Shown here: positions 19,876 through 29,279 of the stretch, piece after piece
How the letters are laid out: each line of letters starts with the position of its first letter
How positions within the stretch are numbered: the first letter of the stretch is position 1
The notes under the pieces: model-generated
The model's database searches: none
The model's input: only the letters and a program-made list of their open reading frames with translations
What the model was told of the DNA's origin: nothing
Position numbers and translations under genes: made by a program
Source: Pseudothauera lacus
GTDB taxonomy: Bacteria > Pseudomonadota > Gammaproteobacteria > Burkholderiales > Rhodocyclaceae
Reading direction: 5' to 3'
NCBI RefSeq assembly: GCF_003034845.1
Contig: NZ_PZKC01000001.1
Span: 386,906 to 450,905, forward strand
Length of the DNA stretch: 64,000 nt

Positions 19876-22242
19876 TCAGGACTTGCCGTGCGCCGCCAGC
19901 TTGAGCCAGGTATCGACAACCGTATCCGGGTTCAGCGAGATGGTCTGAATGCCCTCGTCCATCAGCCATTCGGCAAAATCGGCATGGTCCGACGGCCCCT
20001 GGCCGCAGATGCCGACGTACTTGCCCAACCTGTTGGCGCTCTGGATGGCCATCGACAGCAACTGCTTGACCGCCGGATCGCGCTCGTCGAAGGCGTGCGC
20101 CACCAGACCCGAGTCGCGGTCCAGGCCGAGGGTGAGCTGGGTCAGGTCGTTGGAGCCGATGGAGAAACCATCGAAGTACTCCAGGAAACGGTCGGCGAGG
20201 ATGGCGTTGGAGGGGATCTCGCACATCATGATCAGCTTGAGATCGTTCTCGCCGCGCTTCAGGCCATGCTCGGCAAGCAGATCGACCACGCCGGCAGCCT
20301 CTTCGAGGTTGCGCACGAAGGGGATCATGATCTGCACGTTGGTCAGGCCAAGCTCGTTGCGCACCTTCTTCATCGCCGCCACTTCCATCTCGAAGCAGTC
20401 GCGGAAGCTGTGAGCGATGTAGCGCGAGGCGCCGCGGAAGCCCAGCATCGGGTTCTCTTCCTCGGGCTCGTAGATCTCGCCGCCGAGCAGCTTGCGGTAC
20501 TCGTTGGACTTGAAGTCGGACATGCGCACGATCACCGGCTTCGGATAGAAGGCCGCGGCGATGGTGGCCACGCCTTCGACCAGCTTCTCGATGAAGAACT
20601 GCTTGGGCGTGGCGTAGCCGCGCGAGCGGCGCTTGATCTCGTCGCGCAGGCTGGCCGGCACCTGACCGAGGTCGAGGATGGCCTTCGGGTGGATGCCGAT
20701 CATGTTGTTGATGACGAACTCCAGGCGCGCCAGGCCGACACCGCCGTTGGGGATCTGCGCGAACTCGAAGGCGAGTTCCGGATTGCCCACGTTCATCATG
20801 ATCTTCACCGGGATGTCGGGCAGGTTGCCCATGTCGGTGGTGATGACCTCAAACTCCAGCTTGCCGCGGTAGACGTAGCCGGTATCACCTTCGGCGCATG
20901 ACACGGTGACCGCGTCGCCCTCTTCCAGCACCTCGGTGGCGTTGCCGCAGCCGACGATGGCGGGGATGCCGAGCTCACGGGCGATGATCGCCGCGTGGCA
21001 GGTGCGCCCGCCGCGGTTGGTGACGATGGCCGACGCACGCTTCATCACCGGCTCCCAGTTGGGGTCGGTCATGTCGGTAACGAGGATGTCGCCGGCCAGC
21101 ACGCGGTTCATCTCGGAGGCGTCCTTGACCACGCGCACGGTGCCGGCCCCGATCTTCTGGCCGATCGCGCGGCCGTGGGTGAGCGCCTTGCCGTACTGCT
21201 TGAGGCGGTACTTCTGCATCACATGACCGGCGGACTGGCTCTTCACCGTTTCCGGGCGCGCCTGCAGGATGTAGAGCTTGCCGTCGCCGCCGTCCTTGCC
21301 CCATTCGATGTCCATCGGGCGGCCGTAGTGCTGCTCGATGATCACCGCGTAGCGGGCCAGCTCCAGCACGTCCTCGTCGGTGAGCGAGAAACGGGTGCGG
21401 TCGGCTTCCGCCACATCCACGGTGCGCACCGACTTGCCGGCCTCGGCCTGCTCGGCGAACACCATCTTGATCAGCTTGGAACCCAGGTTGCGGCGCACCA
21501 CGGCCGGGCGCCCCTGTGCCAGGGTGGGCTTGTGCACGTAGAACTCGTCCGGGTTTACCGCGCCCTGGACGACGGTCTCGCCGAGACCGTAGGAGGCGGT
21601 GATGAACACCACGTCGGAGAAGCCGGATTCGGTGTCGATGGTGAACATCACCCCCGAGGCCCCGGTATCCGAGCGCACCATGCGCTGCACGCCGGCCGAC
21701 AGTGCCACCTCGGCGTGGGCGAAGCCCTTGTGCACGCGGTAGGAGATGGCGCGGTCGTTGTACAGCGAGGCGAACACTTCCTTCATCGCGTGAAGGATGT
21801 TGTCGTAGCCGTGGATGTTGAGGAAGGTCTCCTGCTGGCCGGCGAAGGAGGCATCCGGGAGATCTTCCGCGGTGGCCGAGGAGCGCACCGCGAAGCTGCC
21901 TTCGCCTTCGGCGGTGATCCTGTCGTAGGCCGCACGGATCTCGTGTTCGAGCTGTGCCGGGAAGGGGGTATCGACGATCCACTGGCGGATCTGCGCGCCG
22001 GTGCGGGCCAGCGCATCGACGTCATCCACATCCAGCGCGGCCAGTGCGGCCTCGATGCGCTGCGCCAGGCCGCCGTGGGCGAGGAACTCGCGGTAAGCGG
22101 CGGCGGTGGTGGCAAAGCCTCCCGGCACGCGCACGCTGGCCGGCAGCTGGCTGATCATTTCACCCAGGCTTGCGTTCTTGCCGCCGACTTCTTCGACGTC
22201 GGTCATGCGCAGCTCAGTGAAGGGGATGACGTAGCGGGTCAT
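19876..22242 (-). CDS. ppsA: phosphoenolpyruvate synthase
   Basis: 788 residues from ATG 22242 ([20 protein letters not shown]). Makes PEP from pyruvate and ATP for gluconeogenesis. Domains in order: ATP-grasp pyruvate-binding N-terminus ([32 protein letters not shown]), phosphohistidine domain ([20 protein letters not shown], catalytic His near 419), and PEP-binding barrel ([37 protein letters not shown]). An open frame continues 40 codons upstream but lacks homology. It is divergent from ppsR, whose product regulates it by phosphorylation. Confidence 0.98.
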   Translation of the reverse strand: MTRYVIPFTELRMTDVEEVGGKNASLGEMISQLPASVRVPGGFATTAAAYREFLAHGGLAQRIEAALAALDVDDVDALARTGAQIRQWIVDTPFPAQLEHEIRAAYDRITAEGEGSFAVRSSATAEDLPDASFAGQQETFLNIHGYDNILHAMKEVFASLYNDRAISYRVHKGFAHAEVALSAGVQRMVRSDTGASGVMFTIDTESGFSDVVFITASYGLGETVVQGAVNPDEFYVHKPTLAQGRPAVVRRNLGSKLIKMVFAEQAEAGKSVRTVDVAEADRTRFSLTDEDVLELARYAVIIEQHYGRPMDIEWGKDGGDGKLYILQARPETVKSQSAGHVMQKYRLKQYGKALTHGRAIGQKIGAGTVRVVKDASEMNRVLAGDILVTDMTDPNWEPVMKRASAIVTNRGGRTCHAAIIARELGIPAIVGCGNATEVLEEGDAVTVSCAEGDTGYVYRGKLEFEVITTDMGNLPDIPVKIMMNVGNPELAFEFAQIPNGGVGLARLEFVINNMIGIHPKAILDLGQVPASLRDEIKRRSRGYATPKQFFIEKLVEGVATIAAAFYPKPVIVRMSDFKSNEYRKLLGGEIYEPEEENPMLGFRGASRYIAHSFRDCFEMEVAAMKKVRNELGLTNVQIMIPFVRNLEEAAGVVDLLAEHGLKRGENDLKLIMMCEIPSNAILADRFLEYFDGFSIGSNDLTQLTLGLDRDSGLVAHAFDERDPAVKQLLSMAIQSANRLGKYVGICGQGPSDHADFAEWLMDEGIQTISLNPDTVVDTWLKLAAHGKS

Positions 22243-22344
22243 TGATTGGCCTTCCGAAATTGTTGGGGAGAAAGCAAAATAGAGGTGGAAGTTTAACCAA
22301 TTTTGCTGCCCTGCCGCATCAGCGGGTTTGCCCCAATCCCCAAA

Positions 22345-22362
22345 GTGGTGCTCACGCACCAC
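22345..22362 (+). promoter_or_regulatory. small hairpin just before the ppsR start
   Basis: GTGGTGC, loop TCAC, GCACCAC: exact 7-base arms ending 8 bases before the ppsR ATG, on top of where a ribosome site would lie. No good Shine-Dalgarno is otherwise visible. It may limit ppsR translation, or be a repressor site in the 128-base divergent ppsA-ppsR promoter. Confidence 0.35.
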
Positions 22363-22370
22363 CCGCGACC

Positions 22371-23204
22371 ATGCCCGACACCCCGCCCCGCACCGTATTC
22401 TTCATCTCCGACGGCACCGGCATCACTGCCGAAACGCTCGGCCACAGCCTGCTCGCCCAGTTCCCCGAGGCCAATTGCCGCCAGGTGCGGATTCCCTTCG
22501 TGGACGATCTCGACAAGGCCATCGACTGCGCCAGCCAGGTCCGCGAGGCCGCCCGCCAGGACGGCGTGCGCCCCATCGTCTTCAGCACCCTGGTAAATCC
22601 GGAGACGGTGGCCGGCCTGCGCCAGGCCGACGCGCTGTTCATCGATCTCTTCGAGCAGTTCATCGGCCCCCTGGAAACCGAGCTCGGCCAGCGCTCCACC
22701 CACGCTGTCGGCCGCTTCCACGGCATTGCCGACAGCAACGGCTACATGGCGCGCATCGAAGCGATCAACTTCGCCATGGCCCACGACGACGGCATCTCCT
22801 CCGACGGCGAGCTCGCCGAGGCCGACGTCATCCTGGTCGGCGTGTCGCGCTCGGGCAAGACCCCCACCAGCCTCTATCTGGCGGTGCAGTTCGGCGTCAA
22901 GGCCGCCAACTACCCGCTGATCCCGGAGGATTTCGAGCGCAACAAGCTGCCCGGCGAACTGCACCGCTACCGCAGCAAGCTGTTCGGGCTCACCATAGCG
23001 CCCGAGCGCCTCGCGCAGATCCGCCAGGAACGCCGACCGGACAGCCGCTACGCCTCACTGGAGAACTGCCGCTACGAGATCGACGCGGCGCAGAAACTGA
23101 TGCGCCGCGAGAACATCCGCTGGCTGGAGTCGACCGCCAAGTCGATCGAGGAAATCTCCGCCACCATCCTGCAAGCCGTGCGCCTCAACAAGCCCGGCTA
23201 CTGA
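22371..23204 (+). CDS. ppsR: PEP synthase regulatory protein (bifunctional kinase/pyrophosphorylase, DUF299)
   Basis: 277 residues. Inactivates PpsA by ADP-dependent threonine phosphorylation and reactivates it by phosphorolysis. The N-terminus [20 protein letters not shown] is the family hallmark; the P-loop is [15 protein letters not shown] (about 155-169). It also has [18 protein letters not shown] and a C-terminal [16 protein letters not shown]. The start at 22371 was chosen over an in-frame ATG at 22242 because only residues from here match the family. The divergent arrangement with ppsA is standard. Confidence 0.96.
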   Translation: MPDTPPRTVFFISDGTGITAETLGHSLLAQFPEANCRQVRIPFVDDLDKAIDCASQVREAARQDGVRPIVFSTLVNPETVAGLRQADALFIDLFEQFIGPLETELGQRSTHAVGRFHGIADSNGYMARIEAINFAMAHDDGISSDGELAEADVILVGVSRSGKTPTSLYLAVQFGVKAANYPLIPEDFERNKLPGELHRYRSKLFGLTIAPERLAQIRQERRPDSRYASLENCRYEIDAAQKLMRRENIRWLESTAKSIEEISATILQAVRLNKPGY

Positions 23205-23235
23205 CACAACGCCAACGCAACGGAACACCACAGCC

Positions 23236-24405
23236 ATGAAAAGAACGCGCCTCAAGCGCCGTGGCGGCCTCGGCCGCGACACCGAAGAACTGATCCGTCT
23301 GGCCGGCGGACTCGCCCAGTCGGGCAGCCGCGCGGAGGATCGCTACTGGGAGAACGGGCTCGCCACGGCCATCGACGAGCTGCTTGCCGACAGCGACGAG
23401 GACACCCTCGGCGCTGCCCTCGACCACCTCTACGGCAGCGATCCGCGCGCCTACGACGAACTCGCCGACTTCATCGAATCGCGCGCCGAAACCGCGCAGA
23501 CCGGCGACGACGCCCACGACATCCTGCTGATCGCCGCGCCGGTGCTGGCGTGGTCGCGCTACAGCATCCCCGCGGCGACCATTGCGCCGGCCATCCTCGC
23601 CAACCTCAAGGTCCACCTGCAGGCCCACGTCCTCGCCGACCGCGTGCGCGTCGCCGTCGCCGACTTCCTCTTCAGCCCGGACCAGCTGCCGCAGGGCTAC
23701 TGCGCCACTGCCGAGCTCGCCGGCGTCCTCGGACGCGCCGCCCTGGCCGGCCAGGACGTGCATGTGCCGAGCGAGGAAATGCCGGAGACCACCCATTTCC
23801 TCTCCGACACCCGCTACCTCCTCGCCGCTGTCGCGGCGCCGCGCGGCGCCGCCATCTTCCGCTGGCAGGAACCCGGCGCCAGCCGCGACCAGGCCCATGC
23901 GCAGTGGCGCGCCCAGGGCGGCGCCTGCCTGACCCCGCTGCTGCCCGGCTGCGCGCTGGAGGTGGTGCTGCCGGAAACCTACTTTGCCGCCAGCCGCAAC
24001 GCCGACCGCGACAGCCGGCCATACTCGATCCGCGCCTCGGTGGCCTTCCTGGGTACCGCGCTGGGCACCCCGGCCGCCGGACTGCGGGCGGTGATCGCCC
24101 CCTTCCACGACCAGCATCTGGAGGAGTACCGCATCGGCTTCACCCGCCAGGGTCAGGACCAGGTCGTCCATGGCGTGGTCTGGCCGCTGCTCGGCGCCGA
24201 GGACGAAACCACCGACTGCGTGGCGCAGATCGAGGGCGTGCTGCGCGAATGCGGCGTGAACGAGGTGATCTTCCTCGACCACCGCTTCCCGCTCGAATAC
24301 TGCGACGACTGCGGCGTGCCGATGTACCCGTCGCCGGAAGGCGAAGTCGTACATGCGGAGATGCCCGAGGACGACACCGAGCACATCCCCCGCCACCTGC
24401 ACTGA
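23236..24405 (+). CDS. DUF2863-family protein, unknown function
   Basis: 389 residues. Begins basic ([20 protein letters not shown]) and is otherwise soluble and acidic, with no signal or membrane segment. Recognisable family phrases are [12 protein letters not shown] and [22 protein letters not shown]-terminal [14 protein letters not shown] zinc-knuckle-like pair resembles a metal or nucleic-acid contact. DUF2863 is largely restricted to Betaproteobacteria. It sits 31 bases after ppsR and 11 before msrB, all on the plus strand. Function is not known. Confidence 0.85.
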   Translation: MKRTRLKRRGGLGRDTEELIRLAGGLAQSGSRAEDRYWENGLATAIDELLADSDEDTLGAALDHLYGSDPRAYDELADFIESRAETAQTGDDAHDILLIAAPVLAWSRYSIPAATIAPAILANLKVHLQAHVLADRVRVAVADFLFSPDQLPQGYCATAELAGVLGRAALAGQDVHVPSEEMPETTHFLSDTRYLLAAVAAPRGAAIFRWQEPGASRDQAHAQWRAQGGACLTPLLPGCALEVVLPETYFAASRNADRDSRPYSIRASVAFLGTALGTPAAGLRAVIAPFHDQHLEEYRIGFTRQGQDQVVHGVVWPLLGAEDETTDCVAQIEGVLRECGVNEVIFLDHRFPLEYCDDCGVPMYPSPEGEVVHAEMPEDDTEHIPRHLH

Positions 24406-24416
24406 GGGAGCCTCCG

Positions 24417-24820
<404 letters not shown>

Positions 24821-24824
<4 letters not shown>

Positions 24825-24951
24825 CCCGGCAACGAAATACGCTATTCCGTTCGCCCTGAGCCCTTCGGCTACGCTCAGGAGAGCCTTGTCGAAGGGCGTT
24901 CGTGCCGACTGGGCTTCGACAGGCCCGAACGGTATTTGATTGCCGGGTTAA
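24821..24951. repeat. 131-bp imperfect inverted-repeat element (REP/MITE-like) between convergent genes
   Basis: Outer arms TTAACCCGGCAA and TTGCCGGGTTAA are exact. Further in, AAATAC pairs with GTATTT and CCGTTCG with CGAACGG. The centre holds copies of the widespread palindromic words TTCGCCCTGAGC and CTTCGACAGG. It overlaps both flanking stop codons, so it probably also ends transcription. The 17-base word CCCGAACGGTATTTGAT recurs at 54172-54188. Confidence 0.75.
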
Positions 24952-25778
24952 TAACCCTTGCCTGGCCCCTGCACGCGGACGACAAAGCGCGCGATCGCCT
25001 CGATCACCGCCTGCGGCTGATCGCGGTGCGGGGAGTGGCGACAGTCGGCCAGCGCCAGCAGCTCGGTATCGGCAACGTGCTCGGCAATCACCTCGATCTG
25101 CCGCAGGGTGGCGTATTCATCGTCCTCGCCCTGGATGGCGAGCACCGGGCAGGCAATTGCGGCAAGTTCGTCGACAATGTTCCAGGTGCGGAACGCCGGC
25201 ATCTGCCAGGTATCGTTCCACGACAGGAAGACCCCGTCGGGATCGTCGTGAAAACGCCCCAGGCGGGCGCGCAGGTCGGTCAGCTCCCACATCTCGCGGG
25301 CCTTGCGGATGCCGGCGAGGGTGATGTCCTCGACGAACTCGTGCGGTGCCATCGCCACCACCCCGCGCACCCGCCGGCGCGCCCGGGCAGCGTGGATGAG
25401 GGCAATCGAACCGCCATCCGAATGGCCGATCAGCACCGGATCGTGGATCCCCAGCGCATCGAGCAGCGCCGGCAGTGCATCGAGGGCCTCGACATGCAGG
25501 TAATCGGTACCGCGCGCCTCGCCCTGGCGCACCGTGGAGCGGCCATAGCCGTAGCGCGAGTAAAGCAGCGCCGCACAACCGGTGGCAGCCGCCACACGGG
25601 CAGGAAAATCCCGCCACATGTCGATGCAGCCCAGGCCCTCGTGGAGGAACACCAGCACCGGCGCGTCATCGCGCAATGGCGCAATCCAGCGCGTCTCCAG
25701 GCGATGCGTGCCGACGGTGACGAAACGCAGCGCCTGGGGCAGCGCCAGACCGTCCTCCGGCAACAGCGTCGGGCGCAT
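24948..25778 (-). CDS. alpha/beta hydrolase
   Basis: 276 residues, single alpha/beta-hydrolase domain. Oxyanion strand LVFLHEGLGCIDMWRDFP (about 42-59), nucleophile elbow IGHSDGGSIALIHAA, and C-terminal catalytic His in CRHSPHRDQPQAV. HEGLG in place of HGxxG and GHSDGG are typical of a subgroup close to haloperoxidase/MhpC-like esterases. Substrate unknown. The start shares one base with the stop of the upstream hydrolase (TGATG), so the two are coupled. The stop lies in the repeat element. Confidence 0.88.
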   Translation of the reverse strand: MRPTLLPEDGLALPQALRFVTVGTHRLETRWIAPLRDDAPVLVFLHEGLGCIDMWRDFPARVAAATGCAALLYSRYGYGRSTVRQGEARGTDYLHVEALDALPALLDALGIHDPVLIGHSDGGSIALIHAARARRRVRGVVAMAPHEFVEDITLAGIRKAREMWELTDLRARLGRFHDDPDGVFLSWNDTWQMPAFRTWNIVDELAAIACPVLAIQGEDDEYATLRQIEVIAEHVADTELLALADCRHSPHRDQPQAVIEAIARFVVRVQGPGKGY

Positions 25779-26728
25779 CAGTGCTCGCCCCCGTCCGCGG
25801 CGAGGAAGCTGCGCACCAGTTCGATCTGCGCATCGTCCATCAGCATCGGCGCGTGTCCGACATCGTCGATCTCGGCCAGTTGCGCACACGCGCCGCGCGC
25901 GCCCATGGCCTGATGGGTACTGCGTTCGAGGAGATCGGAGTGCGCGCCGCGGATGGCCAGCGTGGGGCAGGCAATGCGCTCGTACACCGGCCACAGGTCG
26001 ACATCGAGCAGCACCGGCGCCTGGCGGAAGGCATCGCCGATGCCGGGATCGTAGATCATCGCGAAGCCGCCTTGCTGCGGGCGCACCGAATAGGCCGTGA
26101 GGTGCTTCCACTGCTCGTCGGTGAGCGGCCCGAAAGGTGCGCTGACCTCGCGGATATAGGCTTCCGCGGCCTCCATGGACGGGAACAGCGGCGCCCGCCC
26201 GACGTACTCGCCGATACGGCGCAGCGCAGTGGCGGTGATCAGCGGACCGACGTCGTTGAGCACCAGACGGGTGATCGGCGTGTGCGGCTGGCTGGCGATC
26301 AGCATGCCGATGATGCCGCCCATCGATGTACCCACCCAGTTCACGCTGTCCACCTCCAGGCGGGCCAGCAAGGTGATCATGTCGCCGACATAGAGCGGAA
26401 AACCATAATCGCCCTTCACGCCCAGCCAGTCGCTGCGTCCGCGCCCGACCACATCCGGGCATACCACCCGGTACTCGTCGGCCAGCGCACGGGCGAGATA
26501 ATCGAAATCGCGCCCGTTGCGGGTCAGCCCGTGTACGCAGACCACCACCCGCGGATTGCGCGGATCGCCCCACTCGGTATAGGCCATGCGGTGCAGGCCA
26601 TGCGGGCCCAGGCATTGCACGGACTTTTCGCGCATGCCGTGAAATGGCCGGCTGGGTGCCGGCAGCGGGGCAAAAAGACGTTTCAGTGCGGCAAGCAGGC
26701 TCATCGCTGGGGCCATGGCAAAGGACAC
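25778..26728 (-). CDS. alpha/beta hydrolase
   Basis: 316 residues as drawn; a start at MREKSVQCLG (about residue 32) is also plausible because homology begins near there. Motifs are VVCVHGLTRNGRDFDYLARA, nucleophile VGTSMGGIIGML, an Asp in IRGAHSDLLE and His in GHAPMLMDD. No signal peptide is obvious, although the first 20 residues are hydrophobic. It sits 12 bases after comEC on the same strand and is coupled to the second hydrolase. The substrate cannot be assigned. Confidence 0.87.
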   Translation of the reverse strand: MSFAMAPAMSLLAALKRLFAPLPAPSRPFHGMREKSVQCLGPHGLHRMAYTEWGDPRNPRVVVCVHGLTRNGRDFDYLARALADEYRVVCPDVVGRGRSDWLGVKGDYGFPLYVGDMITLLARLEVDSVNWVGTSMGGIIGMLIASQPHTPITRLVLNDVGPLITATALRRIGEYVGRAPLFPSMEAAEAYIREVSAPFGPLTDEQWKHLTAYSVRPQQGGFAMIYDPGIGDAFRQAPVLLDVDLWPVYERIACPTLAIRGAHSDLLERSTHQAMGARGACAQLAEIDDVGHAPMLMDDAQIELVRSFLAADGGEH

Positions 26729-26740
26729 CCGGAGAGTCTA

Positions 26741-29062
26741 TCAGCGTCCATGCCAGTAGCGCCGCCGCACGCTGCGCTGGGCTTCGATCTGCCAGCCGCC
26801 GGCGTCCATGCGCAGGCGCAGCGCGCCATCGCGGTCGGTGCGCCAGTCGCGTGCTGCGGCAGCCTGCCAGCGCGCCTGCACCTCGGGATGCGGATGACCG
26901 AAGCTGTTGCGATAACCCACCGAGTAGATCACCGCCTGCGCGCCGATGGCGTCCACCAGCGCCGGCAGGGATGAACTGCGGCTGCCGTGATGCGGCGCCA
27001 CCACCACCGTACTGCGCAGCGCCTCGCCCTCACGGGCGAGCATCTCGCGCTCGGCAGCGCGCTCGATGTCGCTGCTCACCAGCAGCGCCATCCCGCCGGC
27101 GGCAACCTGCAGCACGCAGGAATTGTCGTTCTCGCGGCGCATGCGCGGACGCTCCATGTCCGGATGCAGCACCGCAAAGCTGACCCCGTCCCACTGCCAG
27201 CGCTGTCCGCTGCTGCAATGCGTGAACGCCACCTCCGGGTGCGCTGCAAGGGGATGACCGGGGAGCAGGCTGCCGAGCAACCCGGCAACCGGCAACTCTT
27301 CGAGCACGCTCGCCACACCGCCGGCATGGTCGGCATCGCCGTGGGAGATCAGCAGGCGGTCGAGCGCGCGTACGCCGATGGCGTTGAGATAAGGCAGCAC
27401 CACACGCTCGCCGGCATCGGCCCCCTCCCCATAGGGCGGGCCAGCGTCGAGCAGCAGGTCGTGGGTGGCGGTCTGCACATGGATGGCCTGCCCCTGCCCG
27501 ACGTCGAGCACGGTGGCGACAAAGGCGCCCGGCGGCGGGCGCGGCGGTGCCCACCACAGCAGCGGCAGCAGTGCCAGCACGCCGGCCAGGCGCGCGGGCG
27601 TGCCGCGCGGCAGCAACAGCCAGGCCACACCGGCGAGGGCCGCCGCGGTCAGCCAGGGCGGCGGTGCAGCCTGGCGATGAAACGCAAAGGGCAGCCCGGC
27701 AAGCCACTCCAGCGCCATCATCATCACAGCGGTCAGCGCATGGGCAAGGTGCAGCAAGGCCTCCACCGGCAGCACCGCGGCAACCAGGGCCAGCGGCGCG
27801 ATCGCAAAGCTGACCAGCGGGATGGCAAGCGCGTTGGCCAGCGGCGATACCAGCGAGAAGGCCTGAAAGAGCACCAGCAGCGCCGGCACCAGTGCGACGG
27901 TGATGGCCAGTTGCACGCGCAGCGCCGCGCGCCAGCCGGAAAGCACCCCGGTGCGTCCGGAAAGCACCATCAGGATCACCGCCACGGCCCCGAAGGAGAG
28001 CCAGAAGCCGGCCCCCAGCACCGCCCACGGATCGATGACCAGAACCACCAGCAAGGCCAGCGCAAGCACCACTGCGGGGCGCAGCTGCCAGCCGCCGAGG
28101 AGCGCCAGCGCCACCACCGCCAGCATGCACAAGGCACGCTGCACCGGAACCCCCATACCCGCCAGCAAGGCATACGCGAAGGCGGCCAGCAGCGCCGCCA
28201 GCGCTGCCGCCCGCGGTGTTGCCAGGCGCAGCGCCAGGGTCGGCAGGCGGCGCCACAGTGCGGCAACCAGGCCGCCGGCAAAGAGCGCGACGAGGGAGAC
28301 ATGGAGACCGGAAATGGCCACCAGGTGATTGACCCCGACACGGCGGAAGACCTCCCACTGCGCACGCGGGATGGCGCGCTGATCGCCCACCGCGAGCGCG
28401 ATCAGCATGCCCGCATAGGGCGCTTCGCCCAAGGTGTGGGCGAAGCGGGCGCGGATGTCATGGCGCCAGCCGTGCACGCGCGCCAGCATACCGCCTTCGC
28501 CCTCGCCGAGGAGGCGGTTGTCACCGCGGCGCACATAGCCGGTGGCGCGCACACCGCGCTCCAGCAGCCAGGCTTCGTAGTCGAAGCCGTGCGGATTGCT
28601 GAAACCGTGCGGGCGGCGCAGGCGCACCGTAAGAGTCCAGCGCTGCCCAGGGCGCAAGGCCGGCAGCTCGGCACCGCCGTACCATGAAAGCTGGATGCGC
28701 CGCGGCGCCGCCGCCTCGCCGGCATCGACGCGGAAAACGAAGCGCACGCCGTTGGGCAAGGTCTGCGGCAGTCCGTCGACGATGCCGTGAACCGTCACAT
28801 CGCGCCCCTCCAGCGCCGCCGGCAGGCTGTCCGCAAGGCGCCACTCGGCGCGCACTCCGGTCCACGCCGCACCGGCAAGCAAGGCCAGCATCAGCCAGGA
28901 TGCGCGCCGCCAGTACCCGCCAGCGCTGCCCCGGCGCACGCCCAGAAACTGCACGGCGGCAGCCGGCAGGGCGGCAAGGGCCAGCCAGGACAAGGGCAGC
29001 AGGGACGGCGCCTGCTGCTGCAGCCAGATCCCCAGGGCGAAGGCGATAATTGCAAAATGCAT
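26741..29062 (-). CDS. comEC: ComEC/Rec2 DNA-uptake channel
   Basis: 773 residues from ATG 29062 (MHFAIIAFALGIWLQQQAPS). Inner-membrane channel that takes single-stranded DNA into the cytoplasm during natural transformation. N-terminal helices and an OB-like domain (DVTVHGIVDGLP) are followed by the competence domain (VNHLVAISGLHVSLVALFAG). The C-terminal metallo-beta-lactamase-like part includes VLDVGQGQAIHVQTATHDLL, LISHGDADHAGG and VVAPHHGSRSSS. The zinc-type motif HxDxDH is present as HGDADH. An open frame extends 118 codons upstream into the divergent promoter but is not membrane-like. Confidence 0.95.
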   Translation of the reverse strand: MHFAIIAFALGIWLQQQAPSLLPLSWLALAALPAAAVQFLGVRRGSAGGYWRRASWLMLALLAGAAWTGVRAEWRLADSLPAALEGRDVTVHGIVDGLPQTLPNGVRFVFRVDAGEAAAPRRIQLSWYGGAELPALRPGQRWTLTVRLRRPHGFSNPHGFDYEAWLLERGVRATGYVRRGDNRLLGEGEGGMLARVHGWRHDIRARFAHTLGEAPYAGMLIALAVGDQRAIPRAQWEVFRRVGVNHLVAISGLHVSLVALFAGGLVAALWRRLPTLALRLATPRAAALAALLAAFAYALLAGMGVPVQRALCMLAVVALALLGGWQLRPAVVLALALLVVLVIDPWAVLGAGFWLSFGAVAVILMVLSGRTGVLSGWRAALRVQLAITVALVPALLVLFQAFSLVSPLANALAIPLVSFAIAPLALVAAVLPVEALLHLAHALTAVMMMALEWLAGLPFAFHRQAAPPPWLTAAALAGVAWLLLPRGTPARLAGVLALLPLLWWAPPRPPPGAFVATVLDVGQGQAIHVQTATHDLLLDAGPPYGEGADAGERVVLPYLNAIGVRALDRLLISHGDADHAGGVASVLEELPVAGLLGSLLPGHPLAAHPEVAFTHCSSGQRWQWDGVSFAVLHPDMERPRMRRENDNSCVLQVAAGGMALLVSSDIERAAEREMLAREGEALRSTVVVAPHHGSRSSSLPALVDAIGAQAVIYSVGYRNSFGHPHPEVQARWQAAAARDWRTDRDGALRLRMDAGGWQIEAQRSVRRRYWHGR

Positions 29063-29279
29063 AAACCGATCATCCCCCCGCAGGCCGCCACGGGCAAGCC
29101 CCGCAGCGCCGCTGGCGGCAAGATGCGCTGTCCCGCTATGCCGGAAAACCTGGCTGTGGCAAAGTTGCGCGATAACATCCCCCTTTGCACAAGGCCGCAG
29201 TGCGAGCGTTGCAGCCGGCGCCGGGAGGGGAAAGGCGGATCGCATCTGCCGTGACAAGGCCGCGAGGAAGGAGACCGGG

